64,000 bases of DNA, from contig NZ_CP050191.1 in the NCBI RefSeq assembly GCF_011745145.1, forward strand, positions 5,310,147-5,374,146, written 5' to 3'. This DNA is from Mycobacterium sp. DL440 (lineage in GTDB: Bacteria; Actinomycetota; Actinomycetes; Mycobacteriales; Mycobacteriaceae). Position numbers and translations under genes: made by a program. The stretch's first letter is position 1. Every line of letters starts with the position of its first letter. Of the stretch, positions 43,510 to 54,537 are shown piece after piece. The notes under the pieces were generated by a model. The model had not been told where the DNA came from, did no database searches, and was given only the letters and a program-made list of their open reading frames with translations.

Positions 43510-44484
43510 ATGCCAGCCATCACCGCAGACACCTTGACCCTGCCCCGTATCGCGGCAGCTCAGGCGTCGGAGACCGAACGCCCGGTCCGCTCGATCACCA
43601 CCGGCCCGCGTGGATTCGAGGGCGAGGGATTCCCCGTCGTCCGCGCATTCGGTGGAGTCAGCGCCGCCGACCTCGACCCGTTCGTGCACATGGACCAGAT
43701 GGGTGAGGTGGAGTACCAGCCCGGCGAGCCGCGAGGCACCGATTGGCACCCGCACCGCGGCTTCGAAACCGTCACCTACATGATCGACGGCCGATTCGCC
43801 CACCAGGATTCACACGGTGGCGGTGGCCTGATTACGGACGGCGCCACCCAGTGGATGACCGCCGGATCGGGCATCCTGCACATCGAAACTCCGCCGGCCG
43901 AACTGGTCGAGAATGGCGGTACGTTCCACGGCATCCAGCTGTGGGTGAACCTGCCCAAGAAGGACAAGTTCGCGACGCCGCGTTACCAGGCCATCGAGGG
44001 TCCCGACGCCAAGCTGCTGTCGTCCCAGGACGGCGGGTCATTGGTCCGCATCATCGCCGGCGAGATCGACGGCAAGCAGGGCCCGGGCAGCACGCACACC
44101 CCGATCACCCTGGCGCACGCCACGATTGAACCGGGTGCCCAGCTCAACTTGCCGTGGAACCGCGATTTCAACGCGCTGGTGTACGTACTGAGCGGACGCG
44201 GCAGCGTCGGTCCGGTCGGCCACCCGATCCATCAGGGTCAGCTGGCGGTACTCGGCCCGGGTGACCGGATCACTGTGTCGGCCGAGGGAACTCAGGATTC
44301 GCACCGGCCCGCCATGGAGATTCTGCTGCTGGGCGGCAGGCCGATCCGGGAACCGGTCTTCCACTACGGCCCGTTCGTGATGAACTCGAAGTCCGAGCTC
44401 ATCGAGGCGCTGGAGGATTACCAGGCAGGCAAGTTCGGCCAGATTCCGCCGAATGCGCTGATGCCGCATCGGCCACTGAACTGA
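43510..44484 (+). CDS. Pirin-family protein
   Basis: A protein of 324 residues with an AGGAGGTAGGAG ribosome-binding site. The bicupin N-terminal domain has the metal-binding motif DWHPHRGFETVTY, and HQDSHGGGGLITDG and GSGILHIE supply the other cupin ligands. The C-terminal pirin domain has GGRPIREPVFHYGPFVMN. Pirins are iron-binding proteins; some have quercetinase activity and some are transcription cofactors. The real substrate is not evident. It is convergent with the FUSC gene, 4 nt apart. Confidence 0.9.
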   Translation: MPAITADTLTLPRIAAAQASETERPVRSITTGPRGFEGEGFPVVRAFGGVSAADLDPFVHMDQMGEVEYQPGEPRGTDWHPHRGFETVTYMIDGRFAHQDSHGGGGLITDGATQWMTAGSGILHIETPPAELVENGGTFHGIQLWVNLPKKDKFATPRYQAIEGPDAKLLSSQDGGSLVRIIAGEIDGKQGPGSTHTPITLAHATIEPGAQLNLPWNRDFNALVYVLSGRGSVGPVGHPIHQGQLAVLGPGDRITVSAEGTQDSHRPAMEILLLGGRPIREPVFHYGPFVMNSKSELIEALEDYQAGKFGQIPPNALMPHRPLN

Positions 44485-44488
44485 CGCA

Positions 44489-46633
44489 TCAATTCACGGA
44501 CTCGGCGGGCTGCGGGTACAGCAACTCCAGCTCGCCGAGATGCGCTGCAGCCGCCACCAGCGGCAGAGCCGCCGAGACCGCCAGGTCGGTCCCGGTGGCT
44601 TCGGCGCGCAGTGACACCACGAAACTCTCCCCGATCGGTACCAACGCCGACGTGCTGTCCTTGCCGGCGAGCCGGGCGCAGATCGCCGCGGCATGCTCCT
44701 CGATCACCGAACGGGTCTGCGGATAGACCCCCAGCGGGGGCGGTACCACGTCGGCGATCAGCTCGGCTGCCGCCCGGACCCGGATGGCCCGGTTAGCCGC
44801 CCGTACCACCGGAGCGCGCTGGTCGGAAGGACCCCCGCTTTCCGAAAGATATTGCCGGACAGCGTCATCGAGGGTGCGGGTGACGGTCAGAGTGTCGTGA
44901 CTCAAGGCGATGACGCGGTTGGTGGCCTCCTCGGAGGCGCCCCGGGTGACCCGTTGTACGGCCGCTGTGAGGAACCGCGCACCCGCTTCGCGGGCTCGGT
45001 CGAGCGCTTTCGACACCGATGCCTTGGCACCTCGTGGCCACAACAGCACCGACGCCACGATCCCCACGAGTGCGCCGACCAGGACATCCTCGACCCGGAC
45101 CAGTCCCACCCGCCACCCGGTCGGTGCGATCAGGTTGAAGTTGATCAGCACCATCATCGTGAACGCCGCCTGCCCGGCGATGAACGATCCGACCTTGGGC
45201 ACATAGGCCGATCCGAATGCCACGAGCGGCAAGATAATCCACATCACCACCGGGTCCACGCCGACGAACTCGATGAGCACCGCGCCGAGGATGAAACCGA
45301 TCGTCGTTCCTGCCACCGCCCGCAGCACGCGTGTCCCGGTGTCCAGGGCGCTGCTGCGAAGCACCGACATCACCCCCAGCACCACCCAGAACCCGTGCTG
45401 TACCGGGAACAGGTGGGTGACCGCCACTGCGAGGGCCAGCCCCAGCCCGGTGCGCAGGCTGTTGCGCAGCACCACCGCGCGGGCGGCCACCAGGCCTCGG
45501 GTGATGGCGGCGACCGCGACGGTCTCGGGCATAACCCAGTCCGCGGCACCGGTTTCGGGCAAACGCCGGCCCAGTACCCGCGCCCACACCGGCCGGGCAT
45601 CGGCCAGTGCGGCGTTTCCGATCACCCGTCCGGTGACCGAGATGGTGGCTGAGATGGTGCGACGGATCAGCAGGGCACGACCGACCTCGGCCGCCGCTGC
45701 GTCGTCGTCCATCGCGAGAATCTGGGTGACGTCTTGGCGGTAACTGCCCTGCGCCACGGTGCGTTGCTCAGCCAGGGCGGCGCGGAGATCGGTCTCGCGC
45801 GCTGCCCGCTCGGCCCGGTCGGGAACCTTCAGCAGCGCGGCGCTATCGCGCAGTACGCGCACCGTGGGGCCCCGCATGGCGCCGAGCAGTTCCCCGGTGT
45901 CATCGGTGACCTGGTCGCAGATCCAGCCGAGATCGTCGACGACGCGGACCAGGGCCCGGCTGCCTGCGCTGAGGGCGACGGGGCGGTAGTCCGCGCCGAG
46001 GAAGCTCTCGTACAGCGCGTTCATCGCTCGGGTGACGTCGCGGGCCGAGGCCTGGCCCTCGAGCCGGTCGGCCAGCAGCCGGCACACTCGGGCCGCGTCG
46101 CGGCGCAGCTCGTCGTGATGGCGGGGAGCAAAGAGGAACAGGGCCGCCGGCACGCAGATCACGAGCGCGATCAGCCAGCCCAGTAGCCGGTCGGGAATCG
46201 GGCCGACGGGCGTGCACAGCGGCAGCACGAAAAGCAACAGCGTGGCGCGCTGCCCGGCGGCGACGATCTCGCTGAGCACTCCGGAGAACGACACCACCAT
46301 GCCGACGACGAACATCGCCGCCACGCTCAGCCAGGGATGCGGGGCCAGCACGGTACCCAGCACGATCAACACCACGCCGTTGACGGCCAGGCCGCCGTAG
46401 GCCAGCGCGCGGGCCGGTCGGTTGCCCGGGAAGTCGACCGTGATGAGCAGGGAGACCGCTCCGAAGATCGCGAACAGCGGAGTCTGGGAGTCGCCGCCGA
46501 CGGCGAAGCCGACCGCGGCGGCGACGGGCAGGACGATGGCGGCCCGCACCGCGCGGCGCAGCGCGTCGTAATCGGGATCCTTGTCGCGCAGGCGGTCAGC
46601 TGCCCGGTGCCAGATCTCGGCCGGGGTCAGCAT
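44489..46633 (-). CDS. FUSC-family inner-membrane protein
   Basis: A protein of 714 residues from the ATG at 46633; the open frame extends further without a good start. Two blocks of membrane helices (about residues 30-160 and 360-490) flank a cytosolic helical region, the plan of FUSC / aromatic acid efflux proteins (YccS, AaeB-like). Examples are IVLPVAAAVGFAVGG and FPVQHGFWVVLGVMSVL. It is expected to be an efflux component, substrate unknown. A TetR gene starts just upstream on the same strand and may regulate it. Confidence 0.82.
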   Translation of the reverse strand: MLTPAEIWHRAADRLRDKDPDYDALRRAVRAAIVLPVAAAVGFAVGGDSQTPLFAIFGAVSLLITVDFPGNRPARALAYGGLAVNGVVLIVLGTVLAPHPWLSVAAMFVVGMVVSFSGVLSEIVAAGQRATLLLFVLPLCTPVGPIPDRLLGWLIALVICVPAALFLFAPRHHDELRRDAARVCRLLADRLEGQASARDVTRAMNALYESFLGADYRPVALSAGSRALVRVVDDLGWICDQVTDDTGELLGAMRGPTVRVLRDSAALLKVPDRAERAARETDLRAALAEQRTVAQGSYRQDVTQILAMDDDAAAAEVGRALLIRRTISATISVTGRVIGNAALADARPVWARVLGRRLPETGAADWVMPETVAVAAITRGLVAARAVVLRNSLRTGLGLALAVAVTHLFPVQHGFWVVLGVMSVLRSSALDTGTRVLRAVAGTTIGFILGAVLIEFVGVDPVVMWIILPLVAFGSAYVPKVGSFIAGQAAFTMMVLINFNLIAPTGWRVGLVRVEDVLVGALVGIVASVLLWPRGAKASVSKALDRAREAGARFLTAAVQRVTRGASEEATNRVIALSHDTLTVTRTLDDAVRQYLSESGGPSDQRAPVVRAANRAIRVRAAAELIADVVPPPLGVYPQTRSVIEEHAAAICARLAGKDSTSALVPIGESFVVSLRAEATGTDLAVSAALPLVAAAAHLGELELLYPQPAESVN

Positions 46634-46644
46634 GATCGCCGATG

Positions 46645-47283
46645 TTAGACCGGTTGATCCGATCCGGCGCCCGGAGTGAACCGGCCCGATTCCAGCGCGT
46701 CGCGCATCTGGCCGGTGATCCACTGCAGGGCATCGGTGTCGCGCGGCAGGGTGCTCTGTTCGAAACCGACGATCAGATAGACGCCCCAAGCCGCGAAGTA
46801 CCGGGCGTTGCGCTCATCGCCGATGAGCTCGAGGGCGGATTCGAAGAGAAGGTCGAAGCGCACCTGATCGACCATCGCCTGGACGGTGTAGACGTCGGGG
46901 TCCAGCGAGCTCCACACCCGGATCGCCGCCTCGGCGCCGTAGGGCAGGTCCAGTGTCTCGCCGATCAGGGTCTCGATGCGGTGGTGCGGATCCTCGTCGG
47001 CACGCACCATCTCGACCACTCGCAAGGTGCGGGCCTCCTGCCAGTGCGCGATCAATTCCTTCGTGTAGGAAGCCCAGTTGGGGAAGTAGTGATAGAACGA
47101 CCCGGTTGTGACGCCCAGCCGGTTGCACACCTCGGCCAATTTGAGGCCGCCGTATCCGCGATCGGACAACACGTCCAGGCCGGTTTCGAAGTACGACTCC
47201 CGTGAAACAACCCCCGCCATGGGGGACCACGCTAGTTCGTCGTCAGCTTTTTGGGCGCGGCGGGCTTTGCTGGTCAGCCGCAT
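46645..47283 (-). CDS. TetR-family regulator
   Basis: A protein of 212 residues. The N-terminal HTH has GLKLAEVCNRLGVTTGSFYHYFPNW, characteristic of TetR, followed by a ligand-binding domain. I used the ATG at 47283; an ATG at 47220 would remove 21 residues of basic N-terminal tail. It is co-directional with and 11 nt before the FUSC gene, and divergent from another TetR gene with 60 nt between. Confidence 0.88.
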   Translation of the reverse strand: MRLTSKARRAQKADDELAWSPMAGVVSRESYFETGLDVLSDRGYGGLKLAEVCNRLGVTTGSFYHYFPNWASYTKELIAHWQEARTLRVVEMVRADEDPHHRIETLIGETLDLPYGAEAAIRVWSSLDPDVYTVQAMVDQVRFDLLFESALELIGDERNARYFAAWGVYLIVGFEQSTLPRDTDALQWITGQMRDALESGRFTPGAGSDQPV

Positions 47284-47343
47284 TTAACGCACACAAACGT
47301 GACAGCATCGGGACTCCCAGGTGACGTGTGGCACAATTTGACT

Positions 47344-47979
47344 GTGGCCCACACAGCGAGCCGAGGTCCGGGACGTCCTCCCGCAGCAAAGGCGGCGGAG
47401 ACGCGTGAGCGCATCGTGCGTGCTGCCCGTGAAGTTTTCAGCGAACTTGGCTACGACGCAGCTACATTTCAGGCAATCGCGATTCGCGCCGATCTCACCC
47501 GTCCGGCAATCAACCACTACTTCAGCAGCAAACGTGTCCTGTACCGCGACGTGGTCGAGCAGACCAACACGAAGGTGATCGCCGCGGGCATTGCCAAGGC
47601 GCGGGAAGCCACCAGCCTGCTGAACCGGATTTCAGCGTTCTTCGCCGCGGCGATGGATGCCGAGTCCACCGACCGGTCGGCGGCCGCGTTCCTGGTGACC
47701 TCCGTGCTGGAAGCGCAGCGCCATCCCGAGCTCGTCTCCGAGGAGCACGACGCATTGCGTAGCTCGCGGGAGTTCGTCAAGTGGGCGGTCGACGAGGCGA
47801 TCGCAGCCGGGGAGCTGACCACCGACACCGACATCCCGGCCATCGTGGAGATGCTGGTGGCGGTGATGTGGGGGATGGGCTTTTATGCCGGCTACGTGGG
47901 GCAGCGTGACGAGGTGGCCGTCATCGTCGACAAGTTCGAGCTGCTGATGGCGAACAAGCTCTGGCAACTGCGCGATTGA
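47344..47979 (+). CDS. TetR-family regulator
   Basis: A protein of 211 residues from GTG 47344. It begins MAHTASRGPGRPPAAKA, a basic arm common in AcrR/TetR proteins, and the HTH is ATFQAIAIRADLTRPAINHYFSSK. The C-terminal domain should bind a small ligand. It shares a 60-nt promoter region with the divergent TetR gene. TTG 47338 is an alternative start. Targets are unknown. Confidence 0.85.
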   Translation: MAHTASRGPGRPPAAKAAETRERIVRAAREVFSELGYDAATFQAIAIRADLTRPAINHYFSSKRVLYRDVVEQTNTKVIAAGIAKAREATSLLNRISAFFAAAMDAESTDRSAAAFLVTSVLEAQRHPELVSEEHDALRSSREFVKWAVDEAIAAGELTTDTDIPAIVEMLVAVMWGMGFYAGYVGQRDEVAVIVDKFELLMANKLWQLRD

Positions 47980-48051
47980 GGCGTCGGCGCCGTGAGGTGC
48001 CCCACATCACCGCATAGCCTGCCTAACTTAGTCGGTAGCATTGTTTGGCAA

Positions 48052-49943
<1,892 letters not shown>

Positions 49944-49961
49944 GCCCGACCTCTGACATAG

Positions 49962-49997
49962 CGAAAGGGGCGCCCCGATTGCGGGGCGCCCCTTTCG
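49962..49997 (+). terminator. Strong bidirectional-type terminator
   Basis: A perfect 16-bp stem, CGAAAGGGGCGCCCCG at 49962-49977 with its complement at 49982-49997, encloses a 4-nt loop and is followed by TTTTCGTT. It ends the methyltransferase operon and could also serve the minus-strand gene at 50011-50208. Confidence 0.85.
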
Positions 49998-50010
49998 TTT
50001 TCGTTGCCGA

Positions 50011-50208
50011 TCAGCGGTTCGACGTCGCCTTGGTGCGATTCACATGGGTGTGCTTGACGGTGGTGTCGACCTGGGGAGCGGTCGCCTTCTGGTGCATCTG
50101 ATCTACCCAGAGGTGGTGGTCCACTCCGGCTGAGGCGGGTGCAGCCAGGCCCAGGAGGGCGGTGGCGAGTCCGCTGACGAGCACTGCGGGAATTCCGAAC
50201 TTTTTCAT
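50011..50208 (-). CDS. Small secreted protein, copy 1
   Basis: A protein of 65 residues with a signal peptide (MKKFGIPAVLVSGLATALLG, cleavage after APASA) and a mature part of about 35 residues with DHHLWVDQM and VDTTVKHTH. An AAGGA ribosome-binding site lies upstream. The gene next to it is a paralogue. Family unknown; found in mycobacteria as hypothetical secreted proteins. Confidence 0.75.
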   Translation of the reverse strand: MKKFGIPAVLVSGLATALLGLAAPASAGVDHHLWVDQMHQKATAPQVDTTVKHTHVNRTKATSNR

Positions 50209-50326
50209 TAACTTCTATCCTTTTGGGAACACATTCCACCGTGAGTCAACCTGCTGACCTGGGGGTTTATTCCTACTAAACGCCGGCGGGCGGGGTGACA
50301 GTGGTCACCCCACAGTCGGCGGAGCC

Positions 50327-50506
50327 TCAGTGGCTCTGGTGCACAGTGGTGTCGACGTGCGGCACGGTCACGTGCGGGCCGATTTGATTCAGCCAATCGT
50401 GGTGGGACACATCGGCCGAAGCCGGGCCGGCCAGGCCCAGGACTGCGGCGGCCAGACCGCTGGCGACAACTGTTCCGATCCCAGCCCTAATTCCGAACTT
50501 CTTCAT
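50327..50506 (-). CDS. Small secreted protein, copy 2
   Basis: A protein of 59 residues from the ATG at 50506; GTG 50512 lies too close to the AGAGG site. Signal peptide ends APSAD-like (LGLAGPASA), then SHHDWLNQIGPHVTVPHVDTTVHQSH. It shares MKKFGI, A-D-V/H-H-W and VDTTV with copy 1, so a tandem duplication is likely. The His-rich mature part could bind metal, which is a guess. Confidence 0.7.
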   Translation of the reverse strand: MKKFGIRAGIGTVVASGLAAAVLGLAGPASADVSHHDWLNQIGPHVTVPHVDTTVHQSH

Positions 50507-50732
50507 TCTCACTACCTCTTTCCGATCTCTTTTCTTGATTAGTTCAACTAAAGCTGAAGGCGGTTGATTTCCCGATCGGCGACGTTGGCGGCAATTGACC
50601 GCTCGCTGGCAGAAACACGTCAGCCGGACCCGAACGGGCGGTAGCCGACCCGGTTGACCCGTAGTTATTCGCCCGCCGTATACAGGAGGGGAGTTGTGCC
50701 GTTTTGTGGCCCGTTATCGAGGAGGAATCCCC

Positions 50733-51596
50733 ATGCCAGGAGTGCAGGATCGCGTCGTCGTCGTCACCGGAGCCGGTGGAGGATTGGGCCGTGAATACGC
50801 CCTGACGCTGGCCCGTGAGGGCGCCAGCGTCGTCGTCAACGACCTCGGCGGTGCCCGTGACGGGTCCGGCGCCGGCCACAACATGGCCGATGAAGTGGTG
50901 GCCGAGATCAAGGCCGCCGGTGGCCGGGCCGTCGCCAACTACGACAGCGTCGCCGAGCAGGCCGGCGCCGAGAACATCATCAAGACTGCGATCGACGAGT
51001 TCGGCAAGGTCGACGGCGTGGTGAGCAACGCGGGCATCCTGCGTGACGGCACCTTCCACAAGATGACGTTCGAGCAGTGGGACGCTGTCCTCAAGGTTCA
51101 TCTCTACGGTGGCTACAACGTCATTCGGGCCGCGTGGCCGCACTTCCGTGAGCAGAGCTTTGGCCGCGTCGTCGTCGCCACCTCCACCAGCGGCCTGTTC
51201 GGCAACTTCGGTCAGGCCAACTACGGTGCCGCCAAGCTCGGCCTGGTCGGCCTGATCAACACGCTGGCCCAGGAAGGCGCCAAGTACAACATCAAGACCA
51301 ACGCGGTCGCGCCGATCGCGGCCACCCGCATGACGCAGGACATCCTGCCGCCCGAGGTGTTCGAGAAGCTCACCCCCGAGTACGTCGCTCCGGTGGTGGC
51401 CTACCTGATGACCGAGGAACTGCCCGACACCGACTCGGTGTTCATCGTGGGCGGCGGCAAGGTCCAGCGCACCGCGCTGTTCCAGAACGACGGCATCACC
51501 TTCACCGAGGTGCCCTCGGTCGATGACATCGCCGCCAAGTGGGGCGAGATCACCGATCTGTCCGCCGCTCAGCAGGCCAGTTTCAAGCTGGGTTAG
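50733..51596 (+). CDS. Short-chain dehydrogenase/reductase (Rv0148-like)
   Basis: A protein of 287 residues from ATG 50733, with GAGGAGG upstream. Cofactor motif TGAGGGLG (residues 12-19), NAG at 99-101, active-site Tyr164 and Lys168 in YGAAK and Ser near 151-153. It resembles the peroxisomal multifunctional-enzyme-2-type SDRs (M. tuberculosis Rv0148, about 286 residues), which act on 3-hydroxyacyl-CoA. The next gene matches Rv0149, as in M. tuberculosis. Confidence 0.88.
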   Translation: MPGVQDRVVVVTGAGGGLGREYALTLAREGASVVVNDLGGARDGSGAGHNMADEVVAEIKAAGGRAVANYDSVAEQAGAENIIKTAIDEFGKVDGVVSNAGILRDGTFHKMTFEQWDAVLKVHLYGGYNVIRAAWPHFREQSFGRVVVATSTSGLFGNFGQANYGAAKLGLVGLINTLAQEGAKYNIKTNAVAPIAATRMTQDILPPEVFEKLTPEYVAPVVAYLMTEELPDTDSVFIVGGGKVQRTALFQNDGITFTEVPSVDDIAAKWGEITDLSAAQQASFKLG

Positions 51597-51601
51597 AGCG
51601 A

Positions 51602-52573
51602 GTGAAAGCGCTGGTAGCGCAGGCACTTACCGGTACATCCGGGCTGGTGTACGCCGACTTGGATGATGTGGCTGACCCTTCGGGAAATATGGTGGTCATC
51701 GACGTCGGCGCCGCCGGCGTCTGTTTCCCCGATCTGCTGTTGTTGCGCGGTGAATACCAGCTGCGGCTGGAACCGCCGTTCACCCCCGGCATGGAGGTGG
51801 CCGGAACGGTGCGCTCGGCACCCGAGGGCTCGGGATTCACACCGGGACAGCGGGTGTCCGCGATGACGATGCTGGGCGGTTACGCCGAGCAGGTGGCGGC
51901 CCTGCCGGCCAACGTGATCCCCACCGCCGACGGGCTTGATGACGGCCAGGCAGCGTCGCTGCTGGGCAACTACTACACGATGCAGTTCGCGCTGGCCCGT
52001 CGCGGCGGTCTGGTGCCAGGGGAGACCGTCCTGGTTCTCGGCGCGGCCGGCGGCATCGGTGCTGCGTCGATCCAATTGGCCAAAGCCATGGGCGCCAAGG
52101 TCATTGCGATGGTGCACCGGTCCGGGGCCGAGGAATTCGTGTCGTCGCTTGGTGCCGACGTGGTGTTGCCGCTGACGGACGGCTGGCGCCAGGCGGTAAT
52201 GGACGCCACCGGAGGTGAAGGCGTCGACCTGGTGGTGGACCCGATCGGCGGCGCGCCCTTCGACGACGCCATCCGGGTGCTGGCACCCGAAGGTCGGCTG
52301 CTGGTCATCGGATTCGCCGCCGGCGGCGGGATCCCGACGGTCAAGGTCAACCGGCTGCTGCTGCGCAACGTCAGTGTGGTCGGGGTCGGCTGGGGCGAGT
52401 TCGTGCGTCGGAGGCCGGCCGCCCAGGCTCAGGTCGGGGCCGAGCTGACGAGGTTGGTGGCCGCCGGGCTGCGTCCGCCGCCGCCGGTGCGGTTCCCGCT
52501 GTCCGAGGGTGCGGCCGCACTCGATGCGCTGGCCAACGGGCAGGTGCGCGGGAAGTTGGTCCTGGAGCCCTGA
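51602..52573 (+). CDS. Zinc-independent quinone oxidoreductase (Rv0149-like)
   Basis: A protein of 323 residues from GTG 51602 of the medium-chain dehydrogenase superfamily. GroES-like N-terminal domain with EVAGTV, then nucleotide-binding GAAGGIGAASIQLAK at about residue 145. No zinc-binding Cys set is seen. It follows the SDR by 5 nt, so they are one operon. It is a close match to Rv0149-type NADPH:quinone reductases; substrate unconfirmed. Confidence 0.87.
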   Translation: MKALVAQALTGTSGLVYADLDDVADPSGNMVVIDVGAAGVCFPDLLLLRGEYQLRLEPPFTPGMEVAGTVRSAPEGSGFTPGQRVSAMTMLGGYAEQVAALPANVIPTADGLDDGQAASLLGNYYTMQFALARRGGLVPGETVLVLGAAGGIGAASIQLAKAMGAKVIAMVHRSGAEEFVSSLGADVVLPLTDGWRQAVMDATGGEGVDLVVDPIGGAPFDDAIRVLAPEGRLLVIGFAAGGGIPTVKVNRLLLRNVSVVGVGWGEFVRRRPAAQAQVGAELTRLVAAGLRPPPPVRFPLSEGAAALDALANGQVRGKLVLEP

Positions 52574-52606
52574 TGAGCGCTTGCGCGAAGAACATCGAGC
52601 CCTAGC

Positions 52607-53302
52607 ATGAAAGCCCTCGCCTTCGATGTGTTCGGGACCGTCGTGGATTGGCGGTCCAGCATCATCGGTGAGCTGGAAGCTTTCGGCAAAAGCCACGGGC
52701 TGCATGGGGATTGGCCGGCTTTCGCCGACAATTGGCGGGCCGGCTATGCCCCGGCGATGGACCGGGTGCGCCGCGGTGAGCTGGCGTGGACCAGGATCGA
52801 CGATTTGCATCGCGCGATCCTGGTCAACCTGCTCGACGCGGCGGACATCCGGGCCTCCGACGCTGACATCGACCACCTCAACCGGGCCTGGCACCGGCTG
52901 GATCCCTGGCCGGATTCGGTGGCCGGGCTGACCCGGCTCAAGCAGCGCTACGTCATCACGACGTTGTCGAACGGCAACGTCTCACTGCTCACCAACATGG
53001 CCAAACATGCCGGGCTGCCATGGGATTGCGTGATCTCGGCGGAGCTGTTCCGGCACTACAAGCCCGACCCCGAGGCGTATCTGGGCTGTGCCGACCTGCT
53101 CGACATCGCACCTGAGGAACTGACGCTCGTCGCCGCCCATCCTTCTGACCTGCGCGCGGCTCGCGCGGCCGGGCTCGGGACCGCCTATGTGGCCCGGCCC
53201 CTGGAGTTCGGGCCCGATGGGGCACCGCACGACGTCGCGTCCGACGACTTCGACATCATCGCGACGGATTTTGTCGACCTCGCCGACCAGCTCGGTGCGT
53301 AG
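52607..53302 (+). CDS. HAD-like hydrolase, haloacid dehalogenase type II family
   Basis: A protein of 231 residues. Nucleophile Asp7 in ALAFDVFGT, Ser/Thr motif TTLSNGN near residue 124, and Lys-Pro-Asp in YKPDPEAYLG, followed by VAAHPSDLRAA with a late Asp. The motifs fit the L-2-haloacid dehalogenase group. The cap domain lies between residues about 15 and 110. The physiological substrate is unknown. Confidence 0.85.
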   Translation: MKALAFDVFGTVVDWRSSIIGELEAFGKSHGLHGDWPAFADNWRAGYAPAMDRVRRGELAWTRIDDLHRAILVNLLDAADIRASDADIDHLNRAWHRLDPWPDSVAGLTRLKQRYVITTLSNGNVSLLTNMAKHAGLPWDCVISAELFRHYKPDPEAYLGCADLLDIAPEELTLVAAHPSDLRAARAAGLGTAYVARPLEFGPDGAPHDVASDDFDIIATDFVDLADQLGA

Positions 53303-53311
53303 CGTAGGGGT

Positions 53312-54034
53312 GTGGACACCGCATCGAGTCAGGCACTGCGCAAGGCACTGGATCTCCTGATCGATCCGCCGGCCGAGCCGGACGTCGGCAAGGGGTATCT
53401 CGACCTGCTGGGCGACGGCAGCGACGCCCCGAAGAACGCGGGATTCATCCAGAAGGTGTGGGCGTCCCCGCTTGGGTCGAAGCTCTACGACAACGCTCAG
53501 GCCCTGGGCCGCAAGCTGATGACGGCGTGGCAGGAACCCACCGAATGGCTCAACATCCCGCCCGGCGGCCTCGCGCTCGATGTGGGTAGCGGTCCGGGCA
53601 ATGTGACGGCCGCGCTCGCCCGGTCGGCCGGGCTGGACGGGTTCGCGTTCGGTGTGGACATCTCCGAGCCGATGCTCGCCCGCGCGGTCGAGGCCGAAGC
53701 GGGCCGTCAGGTCGGTTTCCTGCGCGCCGACGCCCAGAAGCTTCCGTTCCGGGACGGCGTCTTCGATGCGGTGACGTCGATCGCGGTGCTCCAGTTGATT
53801 CCCGATGCGGAGGCGGCACTGGCGGAGATGGTGCGGGTGCTGCGTCCCGGCGGGCGGATGGCGATCATGGTGCCCACGGCGACGAACCGGGGGCCGGCGC
53901 GGCTGTTGTCGAAGGGCGGCGCGCGCTTCTTCGCCGAAGATGAGCTCGCCGATCGGTTCGAGGAGCTGGGTCTGGAGCGGGTGCGGTCCAAGTCCATGGG
54001 CACCATGCAGTGGGTGCGTGGGCAGAAACCGTGA
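53312..54034 (+). CDS. Class I SAM-dependent methyltransferase
   Basis: A protein of 240 residues from GTG 53312. SAM motif I is LALDVGSGPGNVTAALA at about residues 89-105, then FAFGVDISEPMLARA, and FLRADAQKLPFRDGVFDAVTSI. This is a typical Methyltransf_11 fold with LRPGGRMAIM after it. It overlaps the DUF456 gene by 4 nt. Substrate unknown. Confidence 0.88.
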   Translation: MDTASSQALRKALDLLIDPPAEPDVGKGYLDLLGDGSDAPKNAGFIQKVWASPLGSKLYDNAQALGRKLMTAWQEPTEWLNIPPGGLALDVGSGPGNVTAALARSAGLDGFAFGVDISEPMLARAVEAEAGRQVGFLRADAQKLPFRDGVFDAVTSIAVLQLIPDAEAALAEMVRVLRPGGRMAIMVPTATNRGPARLLSKGGARFFAEDELADRFEELGLERVRSKSMGTMQWVRGQKP

Positions 54035-54537
54035 GCACTCTCGGCGTTGTTCTTGTCGCATTGGTGATCGCTGTCGGACTTCTCGGCATCGTGCTGCCCG
54101 TCCTGCCCGGTGGCGGATTCTTGGTCTTCGCCGCGATCGCGGTGTGGGCGATCTGGGAGGCCAGGGCCAGTACAGAGAACGCCACCGTCGCTTGGGTGAC
54201 GCTCGGGGTCGCGGCGGTGTTCTTCGTGACCGCCGAGGTGATCAAGTACGTCTGGCCGGTACGCCGGATGCGGGCCGCCGAGGTGGGGATCTGGAGCCTG
54301 ATGGCCGGTGGGGTGCTGGGCCTGATCGGGTTCTTCGTCATCCCCGTGATCGGGTTGGTGATCGGATTCGTCGCGGGCGTGTATCTGGCCGAGTTGGCCT
54401 CGCGTCGCGATTACCGGCGGGCCTGGACGTCAACTGTGCACGCGCTCAAGGGAGTTGCACTGTCAGTCGGGGTCGAGTTGACCGGAGCACTGTTGGCCAC
54501 CATCACGTGGGTGGTGGGTCTGGTGATCGCCTCGTGA
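54031..54537 (+). CDS. DUF456 membrane protein
   Basis: A protein of 168 residues from GTG 54031, which overlaps the preceding stop by 4 nt. Four to five membrane helices, beginning TLGVVLVALVIAVGLLGIVL and including the PVLPGG motif of DUF456. Function unknown. The stop overlaps the YceI-like start by 4 nt. Confidence 0.82.
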   Translation: MSTLGVVLVALVIAVGLLGIVLPVLPGGGFLVFAAIAVWAIWEARASTENATVAWVTLGVAAVFFVTAEVIKYVWPVRRMRAAEVGIWSLMAGGVLGLIGFFVIPVIGLVIGFVAGVYLAELASRRDYRRAWTSTVHALKGVALSVGVELTGALLATITWVVGLVIAS

